A DNA stretch of 46,852 nucleotides. Origin: Phycisphaerales bacterium. Its GTDB lineage: Bacteria > Planctomycetota > Phycisphaerae > Phycisphaerales > UBA1924. Below are positions 7,318 through 15,719 of the stretch, piece after piece. The position numbers and the translations under genes are program-made. The notes below the pieces were generated by a model. That model did not search any database and was not told the DNA's origin. It worked only from the letters and a program-made list of their open reading frames with translations. The stretch spans positions 1-46,852 of the forward strand of contig JALHOJ010000024.1 in assembly GCA_022843045.1 (NCBI GenBank). The letters are read 5' to 3'. Every line of letters begins with the position of its first letter. Positions within the stretch are counted from its first letter, which is position 1.

Positions 7318-9465
7318 ATGATCGAACGAATCGTGAACGCTGTGAAGAACTGGCTGCGTCGCTCCCAGACAACGCAAGTTGGGTTCGCGTGGCCCGGTGT
7401 GGTCGCCAACCAGCAGCGCGGCTCGCAAGGCCGCGGGCAGGGCGGGCAGCAGCCTGGCAATCAGGGCGGCCCGGGGGGTGGGCCTGGCGGACAGGGTGGC
7501 GGACCTGGTGGCGACAAGAACAAGCCGGGCGTGCCGGTGCCTCAGCCAAGCCGCGGGATTTTTGGATTGGTCGCGGTCCTCGCGATCGTGCTGCTGCTGG
7601 TGGCCATGTTCAGCTCTCAGGGGCGCGGGGAGCGGATTTCGTATTCGGAGTTTGTGGCGCAGTACACGAGCGGGAACATCGAACCCAACTCGGTGATCAT
7701 TCGCGACACGCAGATCGCTGCGACACGCAAGGCGACGGCGGCCTCGGGCGGGCAGCAGATCGTGGTGCCCATCAACGGCGTGGGCGGTCGCTGGACTGCC
7801 GAGCAGGTGATGGAACTCACCGAAGGCAAGGCCAAGCAACAGAGCACACCCGTGTGGGAAGGGATGCTGCTGTTCCTGATTCCGACGCTGATCCTGATGC
7901 TCGTGATCTGGTGGCTGATTTCGCGCAGCCTGAGGAGCGCGGCGGGTGGCGGCGGCATGCTGGGCTCGTTTGGCAAGAGCAAGCATCGCACGCTCAACAA
8001 GGAGATGACGGGGATCACGTTCGCCGATGTCGCGGGCATCGATGAGGCCAAGGACGAGGTGACGGAGATCGTCGAGTTTCTCAAGAACCCCAAGAAGTTC
8101 ACCAAGCTGGGCGGGCGGATCCCGCGGGGCGTGCTGCTGGTCGGCCATCCGGGCGTGGGCAAGACCCTGCTCGCGAAGGCGATCGCGGGCGAGGCGGATG
8201 TGCCGTTCTTCAGCATTTCGGGCAGTGACTTTGTCGAGATGTTCGTGGGCGTGGGCGCAAGCCGCGTGCGTGACCTCTTCAAGCAGGCGAAGGAATCTTC
8301 GCCCTGCATCATCTTCCTGGATGAAATCGACGCCGTGGGTCGCAAGCGTGGCGGGGGCTTTACCACCGGCGGCCACGATGAGCGCGATCAGACTTTGAAC
8401 GCGATCCTGGTCGAGATGGACGGCTTCCAGGCGGCCGACGGCGTGATCGTGATCGCGGCGACCAACCGCAGCGACGTGCTGGACCCTGCATTGATCCGGC
8501 CGGGTCGGTTTGACCGTCAGGTGACGGTGCCGCTGCCTGACGTGAAGGGCCGCATGGAGATTCTGAAGGTCCACAGCAAGAAGGTGAAGATGGGGCCGGA
8601 CGTGGACCTCGAGCGGATCGCACGCGGAACGCCCACGTTCAGCGGCGCGGACCTCGCGGCGATCATCAACGAAGCCGCGATCGGCGCGACGATGACGGAC
8701 AAGGACTTCATCGAGCAGGTCGACCTCGAAGAGGCTCGCGACAAGGTGAAGTTCGGGCGGGCCAAGAAGAGCCGCGTGCGCGAGAAGGAAGAGAACAAGC
8801 TGGTCGCGTATCACGAAGCCGGGCACGCGGTGGTGCAGGCGCTCATGAAGGACGCCGATCCGCTGCACAAGGTGACGATCATTCCGCGAGGAGACTTTGG
8901 CGGCGCGACATTCAGCCTGCCGGAGAAGGATCGCTATGGCTACGGCCTCAAGTGGATCCGCGCGACGATGCGAGTGACTTGCGGCGGGCGCATCGCGGAA
9001 GAAAAGGCGATGAACGATGTGTCGAGCGGCGCATCGGGCGACATCATGCAGGTCACGAGCCTTGCGAAGGCGATGATCGAGGAATGGGGAATGAGCGCGA
9101 AGCTGGGCTTCGTCCGCTACGCGGGCGTGGACAATCGCGAGATGTTCCTGCCTGACAAGCAGTACAGCGAGGACACGCAGCGAATGATCGACGAAGAGGT
9201 CAAGCGCCTCGTCGACGAGGCGTATCGCGACGCCGAAGAGATCTTGGTGAGCAACTGGGAAAAGGTCGTTGCAGTCGCGGAGGCCCTGCTCAAGTACGAG
9301 ACGCTCAGCAGCGACGACGTGCATCGCCTGATGCGGGGCGAGATTCTGACCAAGCCCAGCGTCGCGGACATGCTCGTGCGACAGGCCGCGGCGGCCCGCG
9401 AAGCAGCCAAGGCCAAGGACGAAGGCGGCACGCCCGAGATTCCGCCCGGCGCGGTGCCGGCTTAG
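7318..9465 (+). CDS. ftsH: ATP-dependent zinc metalloprotease FtsH
   Basis: Membrane-bound AAA+ protease that degrades misfolded and short-lived membrane and cytosolic proteins. The 715-residue product has two membrane segments (about 81-97 and 181-201) around a short periplasmic domain. The AAA module has Walker A GHPGVGKT (276-283), Walker B IIFLDEID (331-338) and the second region of homology ('[20 protein letters not shown]'). The peptidase has zinc motif HEAGH (499-503) and the third ligand Asp in 'SSGASGD'. Between the N-terminal amphipathic helix and the first membrane segment is a roughly 40-residue Gly/Gln/Pro-rich insert (about 34-75), unlike textbook FtsH where the first transmembrane helix is near the N-terminus. 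I prefer the ATG at 7318 (product begins MIERIV); an upstream start at 7258 adds 20 unlikely residues. A hairpin terminator follows. Confidence 0.95.
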   Translation: MIERIVNAVKNWLRRSQTTQVGFAWPGVVANQQRGSQGRGQGGQQPGNQGGPGGGPGGQGGGPGGDKNKPGVPVPQPSRGIFGLVAVLAIVLLLVAMFSSQGRGERISYSEFVAQYTSGNIEPNSVIIRDTQIAATRKATAASGGQQIVVPINGVGGRWTAEQVMELTEGKAKQQSTPVWEGMLLFLIPTLILMLVIWWLISRSLRSAAGGGGMLGSFGKSKHRTLNKEMTGITFADVAGIDEAKDEVTEIVEFLKNPKKFTKLGGRIPRGVLLVGHPGVGKTLLAKAIAGEADVPFFSISGSDFVEMFVGVGASRVRDLFKQAKESSPCIIFLDEIDAVGRKRGGGFTTGGHDERDQTLNAILVEMDGFQAADGVIVIAATNRSDVLDPALIRPGRFDRQVTVPLPDVKGRMEILKVHSKKVKMGPDVDLERIARGTPTFSGADLAAIINEAAIGATMTDKDFIEQVDLEEARDKVKFGRAKKSRVREKEENKLVAYHEAGHAVVQALMKDADPLHKVTIIPRGDFGGATFSLPEKDRYGYGLKWIRATMRVTCGGRIAEEKAMNDVSSGASGDIMQVTSLAKAMIEEWGMSAKLGFVRYAGVDNREMFLPDKQYSEDTQRMIDEEVKRLVDEAYRDAEEILVSNWEKVVAVAEALLKYETLSSDDVHRLMRGEILTKPSVADMLVRQAAAAREAAKAKDEGGTPEIPPGAVPA

Positions 9466-9491
9466 AGACACATTCACACGCAGCAATTGAA

Positions 9492-9533
9492 GCGGGCCGC
9501 ACGTCGATGGACGGGCGGCCCGCGTGGCTTTTG
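9492..9533 (+). terminator. Intrinsic terminator after ftsH
   Basis: GCGGGCCG (9492-9499) pairs perfectly with CGGCCCGC (9516-9523); the plus strand then reads GTGGCTTTT. It lies 26 bases after the ftsH stop, between convergent genes, so it may also help end the minus-strand secreted-protein transcript. Confidence 0.65.
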
Positions 9534-9555
9534 GAGCGGGGGTTGCGGTTCGGCA

Positions 9556-10326
9556 CTACTTGCGATCGCGCTTCATGCTGCGCTTGACGACGTTGCCGTC
9601 CTTGCGAGCCTCCGCGCTGCGAGTGGACTCGGCGGTCTTGCCCCCTGGGCCGGTCGCCTTGCTGCGACCCTCGCGGGTGATCGCGTCACCATGACGCTGC
9701 CAGGTGTCGGTGGACTCGACGGTGCCGCCGTTTGGGCCAGCGGTCTCTCCCACACGCGTGACTTGCTGGGCGTCCTTGTCGCGCGACCATGTGGCAGACT
9801 GCTGGACAGTCTTGCCGTTGGCGAGCGTGATGCTCTTGTTCTTCTGCACGCCCGACTCGGTCTTCGTGACATTCGAAGTGGCCGCAGATGTCTTGCCGTT
9901 GAAGCCCGTGCGCGAGGACTCGCGGGTGATCACGCCGTCCTGCTTGGTCGCGGTCGAGGAGCGCGTGGCGGTCTGGCCTTTGGCGTTGGTGGTCGCGCCT
10001 TCGTGGGTGATCGTGTTGCCGTCGCGCTTCCACGCGTCATGCATGATGATGGTCTTGCCGTTGCCCAGCGTCCTGGTGCTGGAGCGGATCGTGGTTGTGC
10101 CGTCCTTGCTCACGGTGGTCGTGCTGCTCACGCTCTTGGGCGCGACGCGGATCAGACCGCCGCTCTGGGGCCTGGGCTGGGCGGAAGGCTGAGCGATCGG
10201 CTGCGCAGGCGAGGGCGTTGCACCGGGGGCGGGCACGGGCGCGCCGTCCTCGCCAGCGATCGCCGGAGCCCCGGCGAGCATCATCAACGCAAGCAGCGAC
10301 GCACCACGCAGAGCATTCGAACGCAT
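9556..10326 (-). CDS. Secreted protein with about six 26-residue repeats
   Basis: The 256-residue product begins with a clear signal peptide (MRSNALRG, hydrophobic core 'ASLLALMMLAG', cleavage after AIA). A Pro/Gln/Ala-rich linker (about 30-56) follows. From about residue 86 to the end there are roughly six copies of a 26-residue unit with consensus near 'NGKT...(T/A)W.RDG..ITRE'. Recognisable turns are 'GNGKT', 'AKGQT', 'FNGKT', 'ANGKT', 'PNGGT' and 'PGGKT'. The pattern of alternating Thr/Ser and turn residues suggests a repetitive beta structure exposed at the cell surface. It is very basic and Thr-rich. The start at 10326 has AAGGAG nine bases upstream. It follows another secreted low-complexity gene on the same strand. 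I do not recognise a named family. Confidence 0.7.
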   Translation of the reverse strand: MRSNALRGASLLALMMLAGAPAIAGEDGAPVPAPGATPSPAQPIAQPSAQPRPQSGGLIRVAPKSVSSTTTVSKDGTTTIRSSTRTLGNGKTIIMHDAWKRDGNTITHEGATTNAKGQTATRSSTATKQDGVITRESSRTGFNGKTSAATSNVTKTESGVQKNKSITLANGKTVQQSATWSRDKDAQQVTRVGETAGPNGGTVESTDTWQRHGDAITREGRSKATGPGGKTAESTRSAEARKDGNVVKRSMKRDRK

Positions 10327-10486
10327 CAGAGGGACTCCTTGGAAGACAGATCGGGCACCACACACTGCCAAACGTCTTTACGACGCACAACGCGCAGTTC
10401 GCGAGAATGATGCACATTTCGTTCGTGGCGATGATCTGGTCGGGTCCGAGAGTCGGTGACTCGCATCGCGCGGGCGGCGCGCATCT

Positions 10487-10519
10487 GAAAAGAAAACACG
10501 CCGCGAGGATCGCGGCGTG
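10487..10519 (-). terminator. Intrinsic terminator (minus strand)
   Basis: CACGCCGCGA (10497-10506) and TCGCGGCGTG (10510-10519) form a perfect 10-bp stem with a 3-base loop. On the minus strand the stem is followed by TTTTCTTTTC (10496-10487). It lies 26 bases after the stop of the secreted protein gene at 10545-11321, so the two secreted genes probably have separate transcripts. Confidence 0.85.
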
Positions 10520-10544
10520 GAGATTCATCAGAATGTGCTGGCAC

Positions 10545-11321
10545 TCACGCCTTCGCCTGCGACGACGCGGCAGTGGTCTTTGCAGCGGGCTTGGGCGTCG
10601 CCTTGCGTGCGGCCGATGCGAGTTTGCGAGTGCCCTTGCCAGGCACCGCCGCGTTCTGCTGCGGCGCGGGAGCGGGCGCGACCCGCATGACGGTCGGAGA
10701 GGACGTCGGCGAGCTGCGCATCTCGCGACTGACCTTCGTGGAGCGTGTGACGGTGGAGTTCTCGCGAATCTCCGTGCTGGTGCGGCCGATCGCCTTGCCC
10801 TCGCGCACCTTCGTCGAAGAGTTCGTGACTTCACGATTCTGCGCCAGCGACAGCGAGGACTGGGTGACGACCTTGGGCGTCACGACCTTGGTCTGCGAAA
10901 CCTGCTGGCTCACACGCTGGGCGACGCTGCTCTGGCGCGTGATCGTCCGCTGCTGCATCGCGAGGCTGTTGTTGGCTTTGGGCTTGGCGGCCGCGGCCTG
11001 GCGCTGCTGCTCCAGTGCCGCGACGGTGTTCTCGCCGACGATGCTGATGCGCTTGGCGGCGGTGGCCTGCACGCTGGAGCGAGGCGAAGCGCTGGCGGGA
11101 GCCGCAACGCGAGCGGTCTTGGAGGGCGATGGCTTGGCGACCTTGGTCACGTCCGTGTTGCGCGGCAGCTTGCTCATGCGCTTGATGTTGGGATTGGCAA
11201 AGCCGCGCTGCGCGGCGTCCTCGCCATCCGTGGCGGGGGTGTTGTTGGCCAGCGCGGGCGATACCGTGCCGGCGAGGGTGAGCAAAGAAAGAGCGGCCAG
11301 AGCGCGACGAGGGGAGAACAT
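10545..11321 (-). CDS. Secreted low-complexity basic protein
   Basis: A 258-residue product with a signal peptide (MFSPRRALAALSLLTLAG, cleavage near ALA-NN) followed by Ser/Thr/Ala/Lys/Gln-rich sequence with almost no aromatic residues, probably mostly disordered. A central part has loose repeats of the type 'ST.(V/I)RE' ('SSTKVREG', 'TSTEIREN', 'RSTKVSRE'), somewhat like the Thr/Arg-rich repeats of the adjacent secreted protein. The C-terminus is Ala/Lys/Pro-rich. GGAGG lies close upstream of the ATG at 11321. It has its own terminator downstream and sits just after the pilus operon, so it may be an envelope or surface component, but I recognise no family. Confidence 0.65.
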   Translation of the reverse strand: MFSPRRALAALSLLTLAGTVSPALANNTPATDGEDAAQRGFANPNIKRMSKLPRNTDVTKVAKPSPSKTARVAAPASASPRSSVQATAAKRISIVGENTVAALEQQRQAAAAKPKANNSLAMQQRTITRQSSVAQRVSQQVSQTKVVTPKVVTQSSLSLAQNREVTNSSTKVREGKAIGRTSTEIRENSTVTRSTKVSREMRSSPTSSPTVMRVAPAPAPQQNAAVPGKGTRKLASAARKATPKPAAKTTAASSQAKA

Positions 11322-11379
11322 ACAACCTCCATGCGGCGGGTTTTCGGTCCCACCTTGCGACGCGTACGCAGCGCGCCGC

Positions 11380-13371
11380 TCAGTGACTAGCGTCGGTTAC
11401 GCGCAGCACCTCTTGGACAGTTGTGACACCTTTCGACACTTTTCGCAGGCCGTCGGCGCGGAGCGTGACCATGCCGCGTTCTATGCAGATTCTGCGGAAC
11501 TCAGCGACGTTGGGGTTGCGCGCGATAATATCGCGGAGCTGATCGTCCACGGCCAGCAATTCGTAGATGCCGACGCGTCCTGAGAAGCCGGTCTTGCGGC
11601 ACTTATCGCACCCCTTCGAAACCCAGATCTGCGAGGCGTCGAGGCCCTGCAGCGTGAGGAACTCGGCCATTTCTTCGCCGGGCTTCTCCTGGGCTTTGCA
11701 CTGAGCGCAGAGGCGACGGATGAGTCGCTGGGCGAGCACGCCGTTGACGGCCGCGCCGACGAGGAAGGGCTCCAGGCCGATGTTGACCAGGCGCGTGAGC
11801 GAACTGGGCGCGTCGTTGGTGTGCAGGGTGCTGAGCACCAAGTGGCCTGTGAGGGCGGCCTGCACTGCGATGTGGGCAGTCTCATGGTCGCGAATTTCGC
11901 CCAGCAGGATGACGTCGGGATCCTGACGCAGCAGGGCGCGAAGCGCGATGGCGAAGGTCATGCCGATCTTGTCGTGCATGCCCGTCTGCGTGACGCCTTC
12001 CAAGGTATATTCGATGGGATCCTCGACGGTCGAGATGTTCATCGAGTTCTTGTCGAGGGTGCGAAGGCTGGCGTAGAGGGTCGTCGTCTTACCGCTGCCT
12101 GTCGGCCCCGTGACGAGCACGATGCCGTGGGGCGCGTCGATGGCTTTCTTCCAGATCGTCAGCGTGTCGTCGTCGAAGCCGAGCTGGTCGAGCTCGACCG
12201 AGATGCTCTTGTCGTTCAAGATACGCATGACGGTCTTCTCGCCGCCCGAGCAGGGCAGCGTCGAGACGCGGAAGTCGATCTTCTTGCTGCCCACCATCGC
12301 GCGGATGCGTCCGTCCTGGGGCAGGCGGCGCTCGTCGATGGCGAGGTTGGCCATGATCTTGATGCGGCTGGTGAGGGCGGCGCCCATGCTATGGGGCGGA
12401 TTGAGCACTTCGTACAGCTCGCCGTCGATGCGGAAGCGAACCTTGAGCTTCTTCTCGCTGGGCTCGATGTGGATATCGCTGGCCCCCTGCTGCAGCGCGA
12501 GCTGGAGGATGTGGTTCACGTACCGAATGACGGGCGATTCCTTGGCTTCCTTTTCAAGGTTCGCTTCTTCGGTCTTCTGGGTCTGTTCGACCTGCACGTC
12601 GCCATCGTCGACGGCGGCCAGAATGTCATTCACGTCGGACTGGGGCTCTTCCTTGCTTGCGCCAGCGACTTCGAGCGCAGCCTTGATGTCATCGCTGGTG
12701 GTCAAGACAAGCTTGACGCTCGCGACGCCCAGACGTTCGCGGAGGGCATCGAGCAGGAAGACGTTGTCGCTCTGCGTGGTCGCGACCACGATGCGGTTGC
12801 CCTCGGCACGCAGCGGGATCACCGCGTTGGTGCGGCAGAAGTCGCCCGAGAGGCGCTGGAGCATCTGCCCGTCAAAGCCGCCATCGAGGCCCTTGTTGAG
12901 GTCGATGCGCTCAAAGACCAGACCGCTCACATCGGCCACACAGGTCATCAGGGCCGACTCATCGCAACCCTGCTCCAACAGCACTTCCGCGAGACGCTTG
13001 CCGGGCGAAGAGCGGAGCACGGCAAGGGCCTGCTGCAGCTTCTCGGAGGGAACAACGTTGCGAGTCGCGAGCAGATCCGCGAGTTCCTTGACCTTGGTCG
13101 GGTCTTCGGGCACGTCCGGGCGATAGATCTCGCTGATCGCGTTGCCGACGGTGCTGCCTGGGCGCTTCTGAATTTGCTTGACGGCGGGATCATTCGCGGT
13201 CGGGGCGTCCTCCTGCCCGAAGCTCCGCTGGTTCGCGGGCACGCTGGGCACAGGCGAGAAGGAGCTTGACTCCTGATCGATGCGGTGCTTCTTCGCGCTG
13301 GCCTTGTTGGGGTCCTTGTTGTCGGCGACGCCCAGTTCGTTCAGAATGTCGTCGATGTTGTACTTGGGCAC
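11380..13371 (-). CDS. pilB: Type IV pilus/type II secretion assembly ATPase PilB/GspE
   Basis: Hexameric cytoplasmic ATPase that powers pilus extension or pseudopilus assembly. The 663-residue product has an N-terminal MshEN-like domain (about 80-240) and the ATPase core. The core shows Walker A GPTGSGKTTT (422-431), the Asp box 'STVEDPIEY', Walker B/catalytic Glu 'RQDPDVILLGEIRD', the His box 'GHLVLSTLHTNDA', and the zinc-binding cysteines C555, C558, C588 and C591. I chose the GTG at 13371 (product begins VPKYNIDDIL) because AGGAAT lies eight bases upstream; an earlier frame start at 13416 lacks one. It is the last gene of the pilM-N-O-P operon. A degenerate paralogue lies at 38343-40127. 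Whether it is functionally PilB or GspE cannot be settled from this window. Confidence 0.9.
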   Translation of the reverse strand: MPKYNIDDILNELGVADNKDPNKASAKKHRIDQESSSFSPVPSVPANQRSFGQEDAPTANDPAVKQIQKRPGSTVGNAISEIYRPDVPEDPTKVKELADLLATRNVVPSEKLQQALAVLRSSPGKRLAEVLLEQGCDESALMTCVADVSGLVFERIDLNKGLDGGFDGQMLQRLSGDFCRTNAVIPLRAEGNRIVVATTQSDNVFLLDALRERLGVASVKLVLTTSDDIKAALEVAGASKEEPQSDVNDILAAVDDGDVQVEQTQKTEEANLEKEAKESPVIRYVNHILQLALQQGASDIHIEPSEKKLKVRFRIDGELYEVLNPPHSMGAALTSRIKIMANLAIDERRLPQDGRIRAMVGSKKIDFRVSTLPCSGGEKTVMRILNDKSISVELDQLGFDDDTLTIWKKAIDAPHGIVLVTGPTGSGKTTTLYASLRTLDKNSMNISTVEDPIEYTLEGVTQTGMHDKIGMTFAIALRALLRQDPDVILLGEIRDHETAHIAVQAALTGHLVLSTLHTNDAPSSLTRLVNIGLEPFLVGAAVNGVLAQRLIRRLCAQCKAQEKPGEEMAEFLTLQGLDASQIWVSKGCDKCRKTGFSGRVGIYELLAVDDQLRDIIARNPNVAEFRRICIERGMVTLRADGLRKVSKGVTTVQEVLRVTDASH

Positions 13372-13434
13372 GGCAGGATTCCTGGGGAACTGGGAGCGGG
13401 GATCGGGGAACAACAATCTGCGAACGAGCCGGGT

Positions 13435-14112
13435 TCACTTGCGCTTCTTGGGCGACTTGCTGGGATCGTCGCCTGGGGTCGCCATGTTGAGCGTGAAGCG
13501 CTGGCCTTCGGCTTCGAGCGTCACCGAGCGGCCTTCGATCGCGACGATCTTGAAGACTTCGTTCACGGTGTCGCCCATGCGATAGATCTCGTCGTTGATG
13601 CGTGCGAGGGGCACGCGTCCGTCCATCACGCTCTGCACGATGACCTTGCCGGCCTCGTTGGTGATGAAGTCGCGGCGACGCGCGGCTTCGAGGGCGGCTC
13701 GCTGCTCGGGCGTGGGGCCCAGGTTGGGCACGGACAGAATGGGCTTGGAGCCTTCGCTGGCGACCTGCTCGACGGCGGGCAGGGCGAAGGGACTCTTGCC
13801 GAAGTCCACCAGCGCGATATCCAGCGGATTGTTCACGCTGGAGAGTTCGCCCATGACCTTGTCGTAGTGAGCCTGGAACGCGGCGTCCTTGTTGGCGTCA
13901 AAGTCAAACTCGGGGCCGCCGTCGAAGGCGATGGCGTGCTTGATGCCGATCGAGCGCATCGCGTACAACGCGCTGGCGGAGACGACCACGACCAGCGCGA
14001 GAACGAGCGGCTGGGTCGGCCGCCACTTCTTGGTGGCGACGTTGATCGAGCCCAGGCCTTCAGGCCCGGGAAGCGCGCCTTGGGGGGCGGAGTTGTCAGA
14101 GAAGTGAGCCAT
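13435..14112 (-). CDS. Pilus assembly protein, PilP/GspC-like
   Basis: The 225-residue product has a single N-terminal membrane anchor (about 34-52) after a short cytoplasmic tail, a variable linker, and a C-terminal small beta domain. That domain ('VMDGRVPLARINDEIYRMGDTV...VVAIEGRSVTLEAEGQRFTL'-type pattern, about 160-210) resembles the PilP/GspC homology region, in which 'dG...ykvGd.i..f.V..I....V.L...g..f.l' repeats. Position in the operon directly after the PilO-like gene supports a PilP role: coupling the inner-membrane PilN/PilO ring to the secretin. GGAGA lies upstream of the ATG. The residue-level match is loose, so the name rests mainly on context. Confidence 0.6.
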   Translation of the reverse strand: MAHFSDNSAPQGALPGPEGLGSINVATKKWRPTQPLVLALVVVVSASALYAMRSIGIKHAIAFDGGPEFDFDANKDAAFQAHYDKVMGELSSVNNPLDIALVDFGKSPFALPAVEQVASEGSKPILSVPNLGPTPEQRAALEAARRRDFITNEAGKVIVQSVMDGRVPLARINDEIYRMGDTVNEVFKIVAIEGRSVTLEAEGQRFTLNMATPGDDPSKSPKKRK

Positions 14113-14173
14113 GGGAGTCTCCAGCGATTGAACTGCGTGCTCGCGCGGTGCGCGTCGTGAGTGTCCGTGTGGA

Positions 14174-14731
14174 TTACTGGGCCGAGGCGACCTTGCCGCC
14201 TTCCTGGAAGTAGATGCTCAGCGTGAAGGTTGCCTTGAGTTCCGGACCGTCCACGTTGTTGCCGGTGATCTTGAGGTTGTGGATGCGAGTGACACGCGGC
14301 ATCTTCTCGACCTGGGCCAGGAACGAGTGGAAGCCGATGAAGTCGCCCTGGGTTTCCATGTCGAGGGGCTGCTCCATGTAGAGCCCCGCTGGCAGGGGCT
14401 TGTTGCTCTTGATGGCAGGCGGGGCGAGGCCAGAGTTGACGGCGAGGTCCGAGACCTGGCGCACGATTGAGTCGATCTCCTGGTTGGTGGGCAGGCGCTC
14501 TTCGATAACCTTGATGCCCTCCGCAAGTTGCTGGTTGGCCTTCTCAAAGTCGGTCCGCTTTGCGGATTCTTCCTTGAGCTTGGCGAGGAGGCCCTGCATG
14601 TGCTTGACTTCCTCGCGGGCCTTGGCGATTTCCTTGTTGGTGGGCTTGAACACCATGAGGTAGCTGGCGATCGGGAGACCGACCACGCCAATCAGGATGC
14701 CCACGCCCAGCAGTCCGAGGTTCTTTTGCAT
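14174..14731 (-). CDS. pilO: Type IV pilus inner-membrane platform protein, PilO-like
   Basis: The 185-residue product has one N-terminal membrane helix (about 7-27), a coiled coil (about 32-75, 'KEIAKAREEVKHMQGLLAKL') and a ferredoxin-like C-terminal domain with 'MPRVTRIHNLKITG'. This is the standard layout of PilO, and the segment 'LPTNQEIDSIVRQVSDLAVNSGL' is a typical PilO feature. PilO pairs with PilN in the periplasm to align the pilus machine. AAGGAGG precedes the ATG, overlapping the end of the pilN-like gene whose stop codon is two bases upstream, so the genes are translationally coupled. Confidence 0.8.
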   Translation of the reverse strand: MQKNLGLLGVGILIGVVGLPIASYLMVFKPTNKEIAKAREEVKHMQGLLAKLKEESAKRTDFEKANQQLAEGIKVIEERLPTNQEIDSIVRQVSDLAVNSGLAPPAIKSNKPLPAGLYMEQPLDMETQGDFIGFHSFLAQVEKMPRVTRIHNLKITGNNVDGPELKATFTLSIYFQEGGKVASAQ

Positions 14732-14733
14732 GA

Positions 14734-15603
14734 TTACTGACCCTCCTTGGCTTCGCTGACCTGCTGATCGACTGGCTGCGCGGGCTTGGTTTCGTTGCCT
14801 GGCGTCTGCGGAGATGTGGGCTGGGGCTTGGCTGGCTGGGGCTCGTTGCCCGTGCCCTTGGCGATGAGCGAGCGAATCGATTCGCCCAGCTTGGCCTGAT
14901 CCGTCTCGCTGCGGAGCGTGGCGGTGATTTCGAACTTGCGGAGCACTTCCTTCTCTTCGCGCTGCTCGCGGATGAACGTGAGTTCAACGTCGCTGAGCAC
15001 CGGGCTGGCCTTGAGGCTCTGCAGATAGTCCGCGACTTCGTTGTTGTTGCCCGCCGTGCCGCTCACCGTCAGCGTGTACGCGAAGCTGGGCGCGACGACC
15101 TTGGGCTTGGCCGCCTGGCTCGACTGGGCCGCGGCGTTGTCGACGAGCGTTTTGATCTTGGGAATGTTCGCGAGGCTTCCGCCGCTGCCTGCGCTGCGGC
15201 TGCCCTTGATCTCGAAGCTGTCGAGGCGGATGGCTTCGGGCATGCGGTAGCGCAGTTCGGCGAGCACGGCCCAGCGGGGCACTGGCTCGAGCAGGGCTGC
15301 GGTGATCTCGGCCTTTTCGAGCATCACGGCCCGCTGGTCCTGGAGCTTCTTGAGGGCTTCGATCTGCTTGCTCTCTTCTTCGCAGGCCTGGCGGAGCGTC
15401 GAGTATTCCTGACCCAGCTGGACCTTGGCCCGGTTGGTCATATAGAACGCTCCGCCCACGCCCATCATGACGAGGGCGAAGAGACTGAGCACCACGAGGT
15501 TGTTGCGGATTTCTGCCTTCCGCTGGATGTAATCGGCGGGCAAGAAGCTGGCGTTGTTCACGCCCGCGGATGCCTGCTGGTTGCCTGTCAGGAGAAACGA
15601 CAC
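14734..15603 (-). CDS. pilN: Type IV pilus inner-membrane platform protein, PilN-like
   Basis: The 289-residue product begins with a cytoplasmic segment that includes 'NNASFLPADYIQRKAEIRNN', like the PilN N-terminus which contacts PilM ('INLLP...' motif, here FLPADY). One membrane helix (about 37-56), a coiled coil (about 60-100) and a periplasmic domain follow. The C-terminal 60 residues are Pro/Gln/Lys-rich and probably disordered, longer than usual PilN. A GTG start at 15603 is supported by GGGAGG six bases upstream. Order pilM-pilN-pilO supports the name. Confidence 0.78.
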   Translation of the reverse strand: MSFLLTGNQQASAGVNNASFLPADYIQRKAEIRNNLVVLSLFALVMMGVGGAFYMTNRAKVQLGQEYSTLRQACEEESKQIEALKKLQDQRAVMLEKAEITAALLEPVPRWAVLAELRYRMPEAIRLDSFEIKGSRSAGSGGSLANIPKIKTLVDNAAAQSSQAAKPKVVAPSFAYTLTVSGTAGNNNEVADYLQSLKASPVLSDVELTFIREQREEKEVLRKFEITATLRSETDQAKLGESIRSLIAKGTGNEPQPAKPQPTSPQTPGNETKPAQPVDQQVSEAKEGQ

Positions 15604-15719
15604 GAGAGCCTCCCTTTCCTTCGATCAACTCCACCCAGGTTCCCTAGGCAGCGCTTTCACAACCATCCCATACAGCGGTCAGTTCGCAACGTCCTATCAC
15701 CATCAAACTACTAGCCGCA

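Noticed and set aside
6355-9486. A 1043-codon open frame on the minus strand opposite ftsH
   Set aside because: It is antisense to a certain ftsH gene; long antisense frames arise from high third-position GC. The translation is His/Arg/Ala-rich with no motifs.
11821-13269. A 482-codon plus-strand frame opposite pilB/gspE
   Set aside because: Antisense shadow of a clear ATPase gene with all motifs on the minus strand.
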